Assembly (NCBI GenBank): GCA_030789695.1
Contig: CM061141.1
Location: forward strand, 193,265,689-193,329,688
Length of the DNA stretch: 64,000 bases
Origin: Scilla litardierei
Taxonomy: Eukaryota; Streptophyta; Magnoliopsida; Asparagales; Asparagaceae
Direction: 5' to 3'
Program-made: the position numbers and the translations under genes
Shown here: positions 9,410 through 20,592 of the stretch, in pieces
How positions within the stretch are numbered: position 1 is the stretch's first letter
How the letters are laid out: every line of letters starts with the position of its first letter
The notes under the pieces: model-generated
The model's input: only the letters and a program-made list of their open reading frames with translations
Databases searched by the model: none
What the model was told of the DNA's origin: nothing

Positions 9410-9773
9410 ATAGCTATAGACCGGCAACAGCGCGAGAGCGTGAGCTTGGTTCTACATTCAGTTACAACTAGTTCATCCAAAATCTTAATCTAGCAATTTC
9501 GATACCGATGAACCACATTCATGAAATACGGTGAGTAGCGGGGATTCCCCATTCCCTAGACGTTCTTTATTTGATTTGATATTTCCACACTTTGTCTGAC
9601 GATTGTGACAGGATCGCCAAAGGCAAATCTTTCTTCTAAAATAGCCAGGTTGATTGGAGCAAGCACGGTCATTCGTCCTCCCTGTGTTCGATATCCCGCT
9701 CGCTGCTACACCATGCACTTGCGGTAAAACTACAACCGTTCTTCAGGGTTACGTCCCGGAGCGATCAAGTTTT

Positions 9774-9791
9774 TGGCGCCGTTGCCGGGGA
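9774..9791 (+). other. Primer-binding site of A1, tRNA-Asp type
   Basis: TGGCGCCGTTGCCGGGGA lies six bases after the LTR. This is the primer site known from Athila-group elements, complementary to the 3' end of plant tRNA-Asp. Confidence 0.9.
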
Positions 9792-9913
9792 GGCGATTGC
9801 GTTTGATCTTACCACCCTAGCTATTTCCTTTATTATTATTATTTTATTTCTTTATTTTTGCCTAACCCTTCCATTGTGCTAATCATTTCTTTGAAACTCT
9901 GTTTTCCCTGTGC

Positions 9914-12682
9914 ATGTACACGAGATCTACGGCGGACCCTGAAGCTATATTATTTGATCCTGAGATCGAACGTACCGCGCGGAGACTTAGAGCGGAAAGG
10001 ATACAAAATCTGGAAGGGGGGTTTATGACCAACCCGGAAACTCCGGACCAATTGGCGGCAAGGATGGCGAGGATAATTTCTATTCGAGATAGGCTTCGGC
10101 CTAAGACCTCTTCTACGACCTCTTCCATTGCCATGCCAGAGTTGGCGGCTGACAAGAACTTCGAGCTAAAGACTGGACTAGTGGTTCTGATGCAGCAGGA
10201 TCCATTTCATGGGAATGCCCATGAAAATCCTTATTACCACATTCAATTATTCTTGTCGAAGTGCGCCACATTCTAGATGCCGGGGGTCTCCATCGATGCC
10301 ATCAGACTGTGCCTCTTCCCCTTCACGCTAAAGGACAAGGCACTCTACTGGTTGAGGACGCAGGCTGAGGGTGTTTTCACCACTTGGGACGAGTTGGCGA
10401 GTGCATTCATTGACAAATTCTATCCGCCATCCAAGACGATGAAGATCCGGAGCGCTCTCATGTCCTTCAAGCAAGGACCCCAAGAGACGCTCTATGAAGC
10501 TTGGGAGCGTTTTAAGGATCTGCAGCACCAATGCCCGCACCATAGCATAGAAGATTGGGAGCTAGTGCATAGCTTCTACAGCGGTCTCCAACCGGGGACC
10601 AAACAAATTATTGATGCCGCGGCGAATGGTGCTATCTTGTCTAAAACTCCCGAGGAAGCTACGGCCCTAATTGAGGAGATGGCCTCAAACAATCAACAAT
10701 GGGGCGATGAGCGAGGACACTCCACGTCCTCCTTGAAACCAACTAGTATCTATGAGGCGAAGGCCGTAGCGGAGCTTACAAGCAAGTTTGATTCTCTCCA
10801 CAAGGTAGTGGAGAGATTGGAGAAGTTTATCACGGAGCCCCAAGGAGCCCCTTCCACCTCCGCTCCGACGAACCAAATGTGTGATTGGCAAGACCAATCT
10901 CAAGCCATGTACGTGGGAGGAGAGCAAGGAGAAGGATCCTTGGAGCAAGTACAATATGTCGCGGGGAACCAAGGATATTGGGCCAATCCGGCCGCAAGAA
11001 ATCATCCCGGATTCTCTTACGCCAACAATGAAGGAGCTTTGAACCCGCCACAACAACCACCTTAACAAGCTCGACCACCACCACCCCAACAACAACACTA
11101 TCCACCAAGGGGGCCTACACAACAAAATTTTCAACCGAAGCAACAAGTTCCACTATATAGGCCGCCCGGATACAATCAAGGGTGGAGGAATTAAAATCAA
11201 AACCCTCCACAAGCTCAACAACGATCCGATTTCGAAGCTAGAGTGGAGGCGTTTATGGTCGAGCAAAATAAGGTCAATGCTACCTTGAAGGCGGGGCAAG
11301 ACTCCCTTAATACCGTTGTGGCGCAAATATCGGAGCAATTGGCCTTGCTCAATCAGAACACTCAACGATTGCCGGCGCAACCCGAGCAAAACCCACGGGG
11401 CAACACCGGCCACATCAATGCCGTAGTTGCCGTTACTACTAGAGGCGGGAAGGATACCTCCCCCGCCATGATTCCTACCGAGGAGCCCGTGGAGGAAAGT
11501 TTGGAGCCAATTGAGCCGGTAGTTGAAATTGATAAGGAGAAAGAGCCGCAAGAAAAGGAGAAATCTAGAGCGGAGCAATTGATTGAGGAAAGACGCTTCA
11601 TGCCACCGGTACCATTCCCCCAAAGGCTCGCAAGAGCGAAAATGGAGAAAAGGCTAGCAAAGTTCCTCGAGTATCTAAGAGGAGTTAGCCTCAATATTCC
11701 CTTCCTCGACGCCATCGTGGAGATCCCCACATATGCTAAATTCTTGAAGGACTTGATTTCGGGGAGAAAGAGGAAGGAGAAGATCATGCTAGCCGAGGAG
11801 GGCTCTTGGTTCACCAAGAGAGAGAAGGAGCCGGCCAAATTTAAAGATCAGGGGAGTTTTCGGATTCCTTGCACCTTGGGCGGCGTCCCTCTTCAAAAGG
11901 CGTTGGTTGATCTAGGGGCTAGTGTGAGCCTCATGCCTCTCTCCATGTTCTTAAGGCTAAACACCGGGACGAAGTTGAAACCTACCGACATGCGCATTCA
12001 ATTGGCCGACGGGTGAATAACAAGGCCGGTAGGGATCGCCGAAGATATCCCGCTACAAGTCCCGGGTGGAATATGCTTGCCATGTGACTTTGTGATCATG
12101 GACGTTAAGGAGGATGGAGACACGTCATTGATACTTGGACGCCCGTTCCTCGCCACTGCCGGAGTCATTGTCGACGTCCGCGAAGGTACCCTAACTCTAA
12201 ACGTCGGCAACATCGAGGTGGAGCTCCACATTCCTAAGGCTATGAAGCACATGCCTTACCACGAGGAACTTGACTACATGGACCTCCTTGATGAGGTAAT
12301 AGAGGAGGCGATCCCTCACTCAATTGGCGCTCTTTTCGATGAGGATTTCGAGGAAGGCCCGGATTTAGGCCAAGATGAGAAGAAAGATGATTCCCCCGAC
12401 CTCTCCGCCGAGAATGATGAAGGCGACGCTGATGTCGCAAGGATTCGAGAGCTCTGCAAGCTCTCGAAATTAAAGTCTCCGACGAAAGCTCCACCGATAT
12501 GGAAATCGGCATCACCGGTGAAGCCGTTGACCGGAGCAAACGCTAGCTTGGGGGAGCCTCCCCCCAACACTATTCGAGACGGGAGACCACCGAGGGAGAA
12601 CATGCCACAACTTCCAAATCCAAGTGTGCTCCCCGGAAAGTTTGATGGGTGCATTTCATATGCACCAAACATCCCGCATTAA
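9914..12682 (+). pseudogene. Gag-protease of A1, one frame with four stop codons
   Basis: A single frame of 923 codons runs from MYTRSTADPEAILFDPEIE to the TAA at 12680-12682 with no frameshift, interrupted only by stops at 10274, 11063, 11192 and 12014. Residues about 100-260 form the retrotransposon Gag domain (FPFTLKDKALYWL, ELASAFIDKFYPPSKT, WERFKDLQHQCPHH). Gln/Pro-rich linkers follow, then at about residues 640-770 a retropepsin-like fold with IPCTLGG...ALVDLGASVSLMP and, after the last stop, FVIMDVKEDGDTSLILGRPFLAT. The catalytic triad reads DLGAS instead of DSGAS, as is usual in Athila-group elements. There is no zinc knuckle and no reverse transcriptase. Three of the stops could arise by C-to-T change. 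The intact length of the frame suggests recent inactivation or that the family tolerates it. Confidence 0.9.
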
Positions 12683-12727
12683 TTGAAAATCATAGGGGGT
12701 CGAGCTCACGACCTTAAACGAGCGCTT

Positions 12728-12745
12728 GTCGGGAGGCAACCCGAC
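12728..12745 (+). other. Post-gag hairpin GTCGGG-AGGCAA-CCCGAC
   Basis: A perfect 6-bp stem encloses the loop AGGCAA, 45 nt after the gag-protease stop. The equivalent position in A2 (24907-24924) has the same loop with stem CATGGG/CCCATG, so the outer three pairs have changed on both sides. GGGAGGCAACCC is frequent in plant Ty3/gypsy elements, as I recall; a role in RNA processing or translation is inference. Confidence 0.7.
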
Positions 12746-13010
12746 GGTTATTGCTTTATTTTCACTTTTTCTTTATTTTTGTTTTAGAAATTTTTAGTGT
12801 TTCGAGTCGTTCGCCCAAAAATTTTGTGATAACGTGTCCTATTTTTCTTGACAGGAGAGGAGATAGGTAAATCCATCATGAGGAGGAGGAACGAGATGAC
12901 GAGGAGCGCCCTAGGAAGACGCTCGACGCTTAGGAGGAAGATGAAATCGACTGGAGAAAGAAAGACGAAGTTTAGAGCCCAAACGAAGACAAACAGCAGA
13001 AATTAAGGCT

Positions 13011-13378
13011 CACTCGGCCGAGTATACTAGTCACTCGGCCGAGTACACAAGTTCGTCCGGCCGAGCCGCTCACGAACGAGGGAAGTCTGCTGTACCCAAC
13101 TCTCTGTTTATTTTCCTGATTTCAGTATAACTGCTACTCGGCCGAGTTTATATTTTCACTCGGTCGAGTAAAACGGATACCCTCCTAGGGCGAGTCTTGC
13201 CGAGTAGCTTGAGCCACTCGGCCGAATGGACTTACTCCACTCGGCCGAGGCTGGCAAAGCCACTCGACCGAAGCGTAAGCGAGAAGAAATTTCTATTGAT
13301 CTCGCTCGGCCGAGTGACCCAGTCACTCGGCCGAGTGACCCAGTCACTCGGCCGAGTCGTAACTTTTATTATATAAGG
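13011..13378 (+). promoter_or_regulatory. Internal palindrome cluster plus TATA box before ORF2 of A1
   Basis: About eleven CTCGGCCGAG-type palindromes occupy 13011-13357 and TATTATATAAGG follows at 13367-13378. This repeats the LTR arrangement 5 kb into the element and lies 550 bp before the ORF2 start. The simplest reading is a second promoter for the ATHILA-type ORF. Confidence 0.7.
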
Positions 13379-13924
13379 GCCGAGGGGGGGGGCGATTTTC
13401 GAAACGCAAAACCCAATCGCGCCCCGACTCTCCAGCTCCCCTCGCTCGATTCCCCTCGCTCACGCCCCCACTCGCCTGACCAGCCTCCTCGCGCCACCGC
13501 TCGGTCCGCCACCGCCGACCGAGCACACGCCGGCGCCTCGCCCGAGTCGCCGCCGGCGGCCGCCGCTCCGATCGCCTCCGGTACCCCCTATTTCGTTTTT
13601 TTCGCCTCTTTTTGTGTATTTTTCGAGGATCCATGTGTTAAACGACCCCTAAACCCAAATCAATTTCTATATTTATCTGTTATACCCCTAATGCTCCATA
13701 CGTTTTGAATATTACCCGCTGATATCTCCATTTCATGCGCAGGTTGCTTTTGGGAGCTTAGGGGAGCCCAGGGGAGCTTCTACGGACTGATTTGGGCTTC
13801 GCGGAGGCGCTATCTTTGCACTCTTCCATTGCTTAGCACTCGCGGCGTGTCGGGGTACACTCTTTCCATTATTTTGCACACGCCGCACTTTTTACACCTT
13901 TTCGGCGCGCGCTCGGGGGCCGAT

Positions 13925-16114
13925 ATGCCGCCCCGGACACGGCCGCGGTCGAGGAGAGTTTCCGCCAAGCGGAAGCGGTCGGATGACGCTGGTCCCTCCC
14001 ACGAGTTGGAGGACTCTCCTCTGCCTTCTCCCACACACCCCGTCTACCCCGCACAGCCTGCAGGCCCTGCACACCCCGTACAGCCTGCAGCGCCCGCACA
14101 GCCCGCACAGCCACCCCCTGCCGCTCCACAGCCGCCACCTGCCGCTCCACAGCCACCACCTCCGGCTCCACTGATCGGGCCGCTCGGGATTACGTTCCGA
14201 GACGACGCACACCGCGCCGTCTTCGAGCGTATCTCCCAGCGCTCGATCGTACCCTCCAGGTTTGCACACCTTACTGACCTAGGACGACTGGGGGTACTAG
14301 AGGGGATGCTCACGTTGTACGACAACGTGGGCTGGCGAGATTTCTTTCAGGTGTCGGCGGATACGTTTACCCGCCCGACACTTGAGATTCTTAGTTCGAT
14401 CGCCCAGACCGACGAGGGATGCTCGTTTCGGTTCATGGACCGGGAGTGCCAGGTCACTCTCGATATGATGAGAGCATTTTTCTCGTGGCCCGCTGTCCCC
14501 GGAGCAGATCGCGGTTACGACCCCACCCATATCCCCCCACCTTCCTTCGACGCCGGTGCCTTCTGGGCCCGGATTACGGGTCTTCACGCCGCCTTTGACC
14601 CTAGTAGGGCCAAGGCCTCGGCCATTGTCCATCCCTGCCTACGTATTGCTCAGCGCCTTATGGCGACGACCTTTTTGGCCAGATATGAGCCGGGCACGAT
14701 GTCTACGCCAGAGCTCTACATGCTCTACGCGATGACACGTCCCAGAGCTATATCTAGGGATGGCGATGAGCTTGTCCCCGCCGTCGTGATCGATATCGCG
14801 GCATGGTTTTTAGACCGCATCATTGTATCGGTGGGCGCTCGCTCGCCGATATGCTGCGGCGGCCTAATCACCTTGCTTACCCTTATGACCGGTGAGGACT
14901 TCCCCGACGACCTGCGGCGAGTATCGGGCCCCACTTCTTTGTCGATTGATGTTATGGCCCGGTTGAAGATGCTTCGTCCGCACGGTGAGCGTCACTGGGT
15001 CTGGCTGCACGGCCCTTACGGTGCTGATTACATGATTCTTCCGAGCCCAGCTCAGACTCAGATTGCACCAGCCCACGTTGACTGGCTCCCTGTGATGGAT
15101 GTTCTCATCCCTGCTGCTTACGTGCTCGAGGCCGAGGAGGCCGAGCAGGCCCACGCTGCCCCTGTAGACCCTGTTGCCCCTGCCGAGCCTGCTGCCGAGC
15201 CTGTTGACCCAGTGGCCCCTCAGCCTATACCTGATGTTTCCGCTGCTCCTGACACCTCTGTCCCCACTTCTGTCAGTGTCAGGAGTACCTTAGCTGAGCC
15301 CACCTACACTGCTTCCGAGGCTGTCACCACCACTCCCACCACCACCGGCCCTCTGTCCATCGAGCCTCTTTGCTCCGCTCTCCCCGAGCGCCCACCGACC
15401 TTTGTTGTGAGTGGAGAGCCCTCGTTTGCCGCGGTCGTGGAGACCATGGCTAGCATGATCTCCACTGGGGTTGCACCTTTTGGACCACACACTTCCACCC
15501 CAGCAGTAGTCACCTCTGTCTCCACCTCTGCTGTCTTTTCCGAGAGTGTCGTGGCGTCTGTCCACACTTCTGTGCCACTGACCTCTCCGGCCGCCTCACT
15601 GCCGCTTTTGTATTCTTCTTTCGTTGCTGCTGCCTTCACTTCTCACCGCCCTGCCCTGCCTCGCACTGAGGCCAGGCCCACATTTGCTGGCGCAGCACCT
15701 TTCGTTCCCTTCCCCGCTGAGCCCGTCACATACGCGACCCGAGTTCGCCAGCCACGCCCTGCACAGCCCCGCCCGATGCGTCCCTCTGCACCACCTCCCC
15801 CTGACACTGTACTTCAGAGCATTCGTGCTCTAGAGGGGGCGGTGAGTGGCCTCAGAGGCGACCTGCGGACCCTGTCCTCCACCGTCTCCGCGATGGCTGG
15901 TCGCTTCGACCTGCTCCCGCTGATTCACTACTGTCTTACCCAGGTCCTGGAGCGTCTCCCCCGCGTACCCCCACCCACCCAGCAGGTTCCCACCCACACT
16001 TCCACTCACACTCAGCCTGCTACCACTTCCACACCCACCCCCGCTCAGCAGCCTGTCCAGCCACCACCACCACCACCGCCTCAGGACGGAGACGGTTCAG
16101 CACCACCTTCATAG
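13925..16114 (+). CDS. ATHILA-type ORF2 protein of A1
   Basis: An intact frame of 729 residues. I start at ATG 13925 (MPPRTRPRSRRVSAKRKRSD) rather than 13829 because the same start is conserved in A3 at 63295. A basic stretch (SAKRKRSDD) resembles a nuclear localisation signal. A Pro/Ala/Gln repeat region follows (residues about 35-85), then a globular domain (about 85-400) with FRDDAHRAVFERIS, SRFAHLTDLGRLGVLEGML, VGWRDFFQ and FRFMDRECQVTLDMMRAFF. This resembles the family long known as ORF-1 of Arabidopsis ATHILA elements. The C-terminal third is Pro/Ser/Thr-rich with one short helical stretch (SIRALEGAVSGLRGDLRTL) and ends in polyproline. Function is unknown; the ORF occupies the place of an envelope-like gene but has no signal peptide or membrane segment. 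It is the only long uninterrupted frame in the window, in contrast to the gag frame of the same element. Confidence 0.85.
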   Translation: MPPRTRPRSRRVSAKRKRSDDAGPSHELEDSPLPSPTHPVYPAQPAGPAHPVQPAAPAQPAQPPPAAPQPPPAAPQPPPPAPLIGPLGITFRDDAHRAVFERISQRSIVPSRFAHLTDLGRLGVLEGMLTLYDNVGWRDFFQVSADTFTRPTLEILSSIAQTDEGCSFRFMDRECQVTLDMMRAFFSWPAVPGADRGYDPTHIPPPSFDAGAFWARITGLHAAFDPSRAKASAIVHPCLRIAQRLMATTFLARYEPGTMSTPELYMLYAMTRPRAISRDGDELVPAVVIDIAAWFLDRIIVSVGARSPICCGGLITLLTLMTGEDFPDDLRRVSGPTSLSIDVMARLKMLRPHGERHWVWLHGPYGADYMILPSPAQTQIAPAHVDWLPVMDVLIPAAYVLEAEEAEQAHAAPVDPVAPAEPAAEPVDPVAPQPIPDVSAAPDTSVPTSVSVRSTLAEPTYTASEAVTTTPTTTGPLSIEPLCSALPERPPTFVVSGEPSFAAVVETMASMISTGVAPFGPHTSTPAVVTSVSTSAVFSESVVASVHTSVPLTSPAASLPLLYSSFVAAAFTSHRPALPRTEARPTFAGAAPFVPFPAEPVTYATRVRQPRPAQPRPMRPSAPPPPDTVLQSIRALEGAVSGLRGDLRTLSSTVSAMAGRFDLLPLIHYCLTQVLERLPRVPPPTQQVPTHTSTHTQPATTSTPTPAQQPVQPPPPPPPQDGDGSAPPS

Positions 16115-18059
16115 GCACCCTTGATGCCATCGATTCTTTTTGGCCGTTATGCTGCCCGTTTCTGCTGGGTCCTGTTGCATTTTTTTTCCACCCCCCCTCC
16201 CCTCACTTATTTTGGGATTCTTATTTTGCCGTATCTTTATATATCTTTTTAGGGAGAGAGGGAGAGTTTTTGGTTCCACCTTTATATATGTACCACTCCT
16301 ATCTTTGCATGCATCATGTCCGCATCATATTTTTCATTTCTTTATTTTTATCCTTTTATTTTCCTTTTTTTCATGCAAGCATCCTCACTTGCCCCTCACA
16401 CATCTCGTCTCTCGGTGTGCCACGCTTTGCACATTGAGGACACTGTGCCATTTAGCTTGGGGGAGTGAGTTCTCACGATCTTTTTCGATTTGCCACCTTT
16501 ATTTTTAGTTTTTCACACCATTTTTTTCGCTTTTGCACTTATTTTCATCATTTTTCTTTTATTTTACCATGCATCACGTTTTTCTTAATTTTCTGTGTGC
16601 CGCATTGTAAATAGTTCTATTTTCCCTTTATCTTTATTTCTTTCTTTTTCATCTCATGCTAGAGATGACTTTCCTATGATGATGATGACGTGGGATTTAG
16701 CTTACTCTATATGCATGCTATATTTGTCATGTCTTAGACTTTATTTCTGATATCATATGCTATGACTTGCTTTGCATCTAGAGATAGTAACCCACACTTT
16801 TGCCACATGAGAATGGATGAAATTTTATTATTAGCTGAGTCTGAATATTCATATGTATGCTATCATAGAAAACACACCAAGATTCACGCATTGAATGCCT
16901 ATATCTGGAGTACTGATTTCTTTTCCTATATCACTTCTATATGCATGAATTGTACACTTCATTTCAGGATGATTGAATGATGTTAGCTATGATAAATCTG
17001 GATTAGTTAGCTTTTTTGTGATCGAAACTGAGTAGATTAGATTACCCTGCTGAAGTTGTCGTGCATGTCTTATAGAGTGAACCGAGTGATATATTTATTT
17101 CTTTCTCCACAAATCTTGAACATCATTTCTCTACTTTTAAAATCATTGGTGAATCTCCCCTTAGCGATTCTATTATATGGCATTTCCCCCGCTATTAATT
17201 CCTAGCTCCAAATTTCTTATTCAAAAAAAAGGAGAAAAGAGAAAATATTCTTGTATATCATTATCTCTCTTTGAGTTGGGATCGTTGTGTATATATGCTA
17301 TATCAAAAAAAAAGAAAAAAAAAGAGAAAAAGAGGAAAAATCCTCAATAAAAGATCCCATCTCACTTTCTTTCTTTCTTCTTTCTTTTCATTGATTTTGG
17401 AGCTATATAAAAATGGGGATGTAAATATTTTTTATGCCACCACGCTTATAGATAAGCTTGGGGGAGGGGATCCATTGATGTGTGAGAGAGTGACTACTTG
17501 ACATTGCACGACAACCTAGGCTAAGTAATATTCTATACTCGGTGAGATTATTTTTAGTTTTACGAAATCCAGAAATCTAAGCCTAGCACTCATTTCATGA
17601 AATCCATACTTTTCTATTCTCTCTATTCTATAGTGTGATACTCTTATACTCCTGATAGAAAGCGTTCAATTGAAAAGTGTGTGATCTGTGATTTGTATAC
17701 CGCTTTAAATGATTCAGATGATGTTAATTATAAAATTATTCCGTTTTTCATGATTATATTGTTGTTCGTGGGTTTTCTATTTCTATTTGCACTATTATAT
17801 TATGATATCAAAATAAAACTCTTTGACATGTGTTTTTCACTCAGTGCATGCTATATTAGTAAGCGGAACCCACGTCCTGAGAAAATGATCTAGTACCTTA
17901 CCTCTTCGCTTCTTTCTTTCTTCCTTATTTTTATTTCGTTTTTCATTCTTCTCCATTTTTCATTTTTCATTCTTCGCCGTTTTCGCTTTCCCGAATCCAC
18001 CGGGTTCGCCTTTTACTTATCTTCCTCGAGGACGAGTAAGAGGCAAGCTTGGGGGATTT
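16115..18059 (+). other. Long 3' untranslated region of A1 with repeated PPT-like motifs
   Basis: No gene. AGCTTGGGGGAG occurs at 16454-16465 and 17455-17466, and the true polypurine tract AGCTTGGGGGATTT at 18046-18059 abuts the LTR. Another AGCTTGGGGGAG is at 12545-12556, near the gag end. An A/G-rich run lies at 17304-17341 and T/C-rich stretches elsewhere. Confidence 0.8.
18046..18059 (+). other. Polypurine tract of A1
   Basis: AGCTTGGGGGATTT is immediately followed by the LTR start TGATCA. Confidence 0.85.
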
Positions 18060-19876
18060 TGATCACTCCTTATTTTACACCTTTTTCCCGCATTTTTGCA
18101 TGCCATTTAGATCGCCCAAATCATGTTTTTCACGATATATCGACGATATTGCGATGCTTTTCACGATTTGTTGTTTTTGTCGCATTTCAGGTGATTTGGC
18201 GCGATTTGGAGTGATCTCGAGATGCGCTTACTCTAGACGGTCACCGACGACCTCCCCGAGGGGTATTTTTGCTGTTGGAGAGGAGCGGAAGAAGAATGAA
18301 CGTCGCAGGAGCGACGAGGAGGCCAAAATAAGCAGATTGGGCATGTTTTGTGTCACACTCGGCCGAGTGGAGGAGCCACTCGGCCGACCAGCGAGACACC
18401 GCTCGGCCAACCAGTTCAGACACGATTTCTATGTGCACTCGGCCGAGCGACGGAGACCACATCGGCCGAGTGACGACATCTCGTCCGCCCGAGTGGCGCC
18501 CAGACGAAGCCCTTCAAAAATCTCCATGTTACTGTTTTTCGGCTGCCTGAGATTCAGAAGACCCACTCGGCCGAGTGGATTATCCCGTCTGCCCGAGTAT
18601 CATGAAGCCATCGGCCGAGTGACGACAACTCACTCGGCCGAGCCGCCCCCGAAGTAGAGACCCCTGAAGGCCCCGACTTACTGGAAAATTACAGGGTTTC
18701 TCACTCGGCCGATCGACTTTTTTCACTCGGCCGAGTGCGACGCGCTGCCTGTAGCGAAAATTGCGGAAAACAGGCTGCGCAGGGGTATTTTGGTCACAGT
18801 TTTTGGACGATTTTGGGGGCTATTTAACCCCTGTTTTTACCCTAGTTTTAGAGAGCTTCTTCTTAGATTTTTTGCAGCTTTTTAGATTAGCTTTTTAGTT
18901 TTATTCTTGAGATTGGAGAAGAGACAAAATTGGATTTTTGTTGGATTAATTGAAGAACTCCATTGGTTTGCTTTTCTCTTCTCTAAAAATTCTATTTTTA
19001 TTGCATATCTCAATATTGTGATGAATTCTATTGCTTATTTCATTGATTATTTTTGTGATCTTGCTATGAATTGTGAGTAGTCGCCACGTCTTGGGGCGTG
19101 GGGATGAACCCTACAAGCCCTATTTCATAATTGTGATGAATTGGTAGGAATTTTGCTAGAATTGCTATTAGAGATTAGACTGGGATCAATTTACTACGGA
19201 TGGCTAGGTATTCACATCGATTGGGATTTGCAAGAGATTGGATCCCAATTCGATAGGAAACCCTAGAAATCCGAATTGGGTTGGAGTCGAATTTCCGTAG
19301 TATCGGTTTGCAAGAGATTGGACCGATACTAGGGTTTCCGGTTTCAATTCTGTGCCAATACCCGTTTGCAAGAGATTGGGCGGGTAGGAACTATCCCAAT
19401 CTAGGTTGTGGACCGAGTTTGCAAGAGATTGGGCTCGGTGCGCGATTGGACGATGATGTTGATCCTAATGCTAGCTCCCCTAGGCTAGGGTTTACAAGAG
19501 ATTGGACCCGAACCTAGGATAGCTATAGACCTGCAACAGCGCGAGAGCGTGAGCTTGGTTCTACATTCAGTTTCAACTAGTTCATCCAAAATCTTAATCT
19601 AGCAATTTCGATACCGATGAACCACATTCATGAAATACGGTGAGTAGCGGGGATTCCCCATTCCCTAGACGTTCTTTATTTGATTTGATATTTCCACACT
19701 TTGTCTGACGATTGTGACAGGATCGCCAAAGGCAAATCTTTCTTCTAAAATAGCCAGGTTGATTGGAGCAAGCACGGTCATTCGTCCTCCCTGTGTTCGA
19801 TATCCCGCTCGCTGCTACACCGTGCACTTGCGGTAAAACTGCAACCGTTTTTCAGGGTTACGTCCCGAAGCGATCA
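18060..19876 (+). repeat. 3' LTR of A1
   Basis: Same length and content as the 5' LTR, preceded by the polypurine tract AGCTTGGGGGATTT. It differs by scattered substitutions, for example TTGCAAGAG to TTACAAGAG in the last stem-loop (19492-19505). Confidence 0.95.
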
Positions 19877-19881
19877 ATACT
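19877..19881. repeat. Target-site duplication of A1, right copy (ATACT)
   Basis: ATACT directly follows the LTR end AGCGATCA. Confidence 0.95.
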
Positions 19882-20592
19882 GCATGCGAATTTGGAAATT
19901 TCTTTCATGGAATTTTTCAAAATGATATGGTGGAGACCTAGATACATGATCATGAATTGTTGTGTTTAGCTGATATGAGAAGACTAAAACCAGGGTTACG
20001 ACACACATAAATGGCAGTTCTATGCATGAACTCCCACCATTGACATGGTTTGGACTCTGGGGAGGCCAGGATGCATTTGGAAAACCTGTTTCTGCATCTT
20101 TGTTTTCAGCACTTCTTTCTTGGATATTGTTTGCTTGGATTTCAAAGACAATGGAGTGAAGTCATGTGCTGCCAAACTTCAATTCCGTAATATTTAATTT
20201 AAAAAATAATATATTGCTAATGGCGTTTATGTTTCAGCAATATTTGTATTTATTTTTCATTTTACATTTTGCTAATATGTTGTGTTTTCACTGGTTCCCT
20301 GTTTGGATGACATGTTAAGCTTTGGAGATTGAATACAGTATGAAACATGTAGCTGTAGATGATCCCAATTTTTGTTTATATTCATTTTTCCTTGAACTTC
20401 GTTTGGAACCTGGATCCATGAGCTAACGTTTGTTGAGCTTTAGGGACTATAGTTATCGTAACAAAGTCTTCTACGACAAATTTCAACTTGTTCATATAAA
20501 AAATATCCAGGTTTTGTTGAGGTTTAGAGATAGAATTTGAATAATAATTTGATTGAATGCACAGGCCAAGGAGATCTCTCGAGCATAAAGAT
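19882..20592. other. Captured non-coding DNA, no gene identified
   Basis: Mostly intron-like. A frame over about 20048-20160 encodes a Trp/Leu-rich stretch (FGLWGGQDAFGKPVSASLF) ending in TGA, which I could not assign. Confidence 0.45.

Larger units (their letters stand above)
7951..9767 (+). repeat. 5' LTR of A1
   Basis: Starts TGATCACTCC and ends AGCGATCA (inverted TGATC/GATCA tips). It holds a cluster of CTCGGCCGAG palindromes (8247-8628), a TATA-like box CTATTTAACC at 8711-8720 and an array of five stem-loops (9111-9409). Confidence 0.95.
7951..19876 (+). mobile_element. Element A1: complete Athila-like, non-autonomous LTR retrotransposon
   Basis: Two LTRs of 1,817 bp (7951-9767, 18060-19876) flank 8.3 kb and are bounded by a perfect 5-bp duplication ATACT (7946-7950, 19877-19881). 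Order: LTR, tRNA-Asp-type primer site, gag-protease frame, post-gag hairpin, palindrome cluster with TATA box, ATHILA-type ORF, long 3' UTR, polypurine tract, LTR. No reverse transcriptase, RNase H or integrase is present between 12682 and 13925, where pol would be expected to continue. It must use enzymes from an autonomous relative. It is the youngest insertion in this nest, as its LTRs are nearly identical and it lies within the CACTA element. Confidence 0.95.

Noticed and set aside
13829..13924. Upstream ATG extending ORF2 of A1 by 32 codons
   Set aside because: The extension is not the better-supported start; A3 conserves the ATG matching 13925 and the basic segment after it.
20048..20160. 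Possible further captured exon (Trp/Leu-rich stretch)
   Set aside because: I could not assign it to any family and it lacks clear splice borders.
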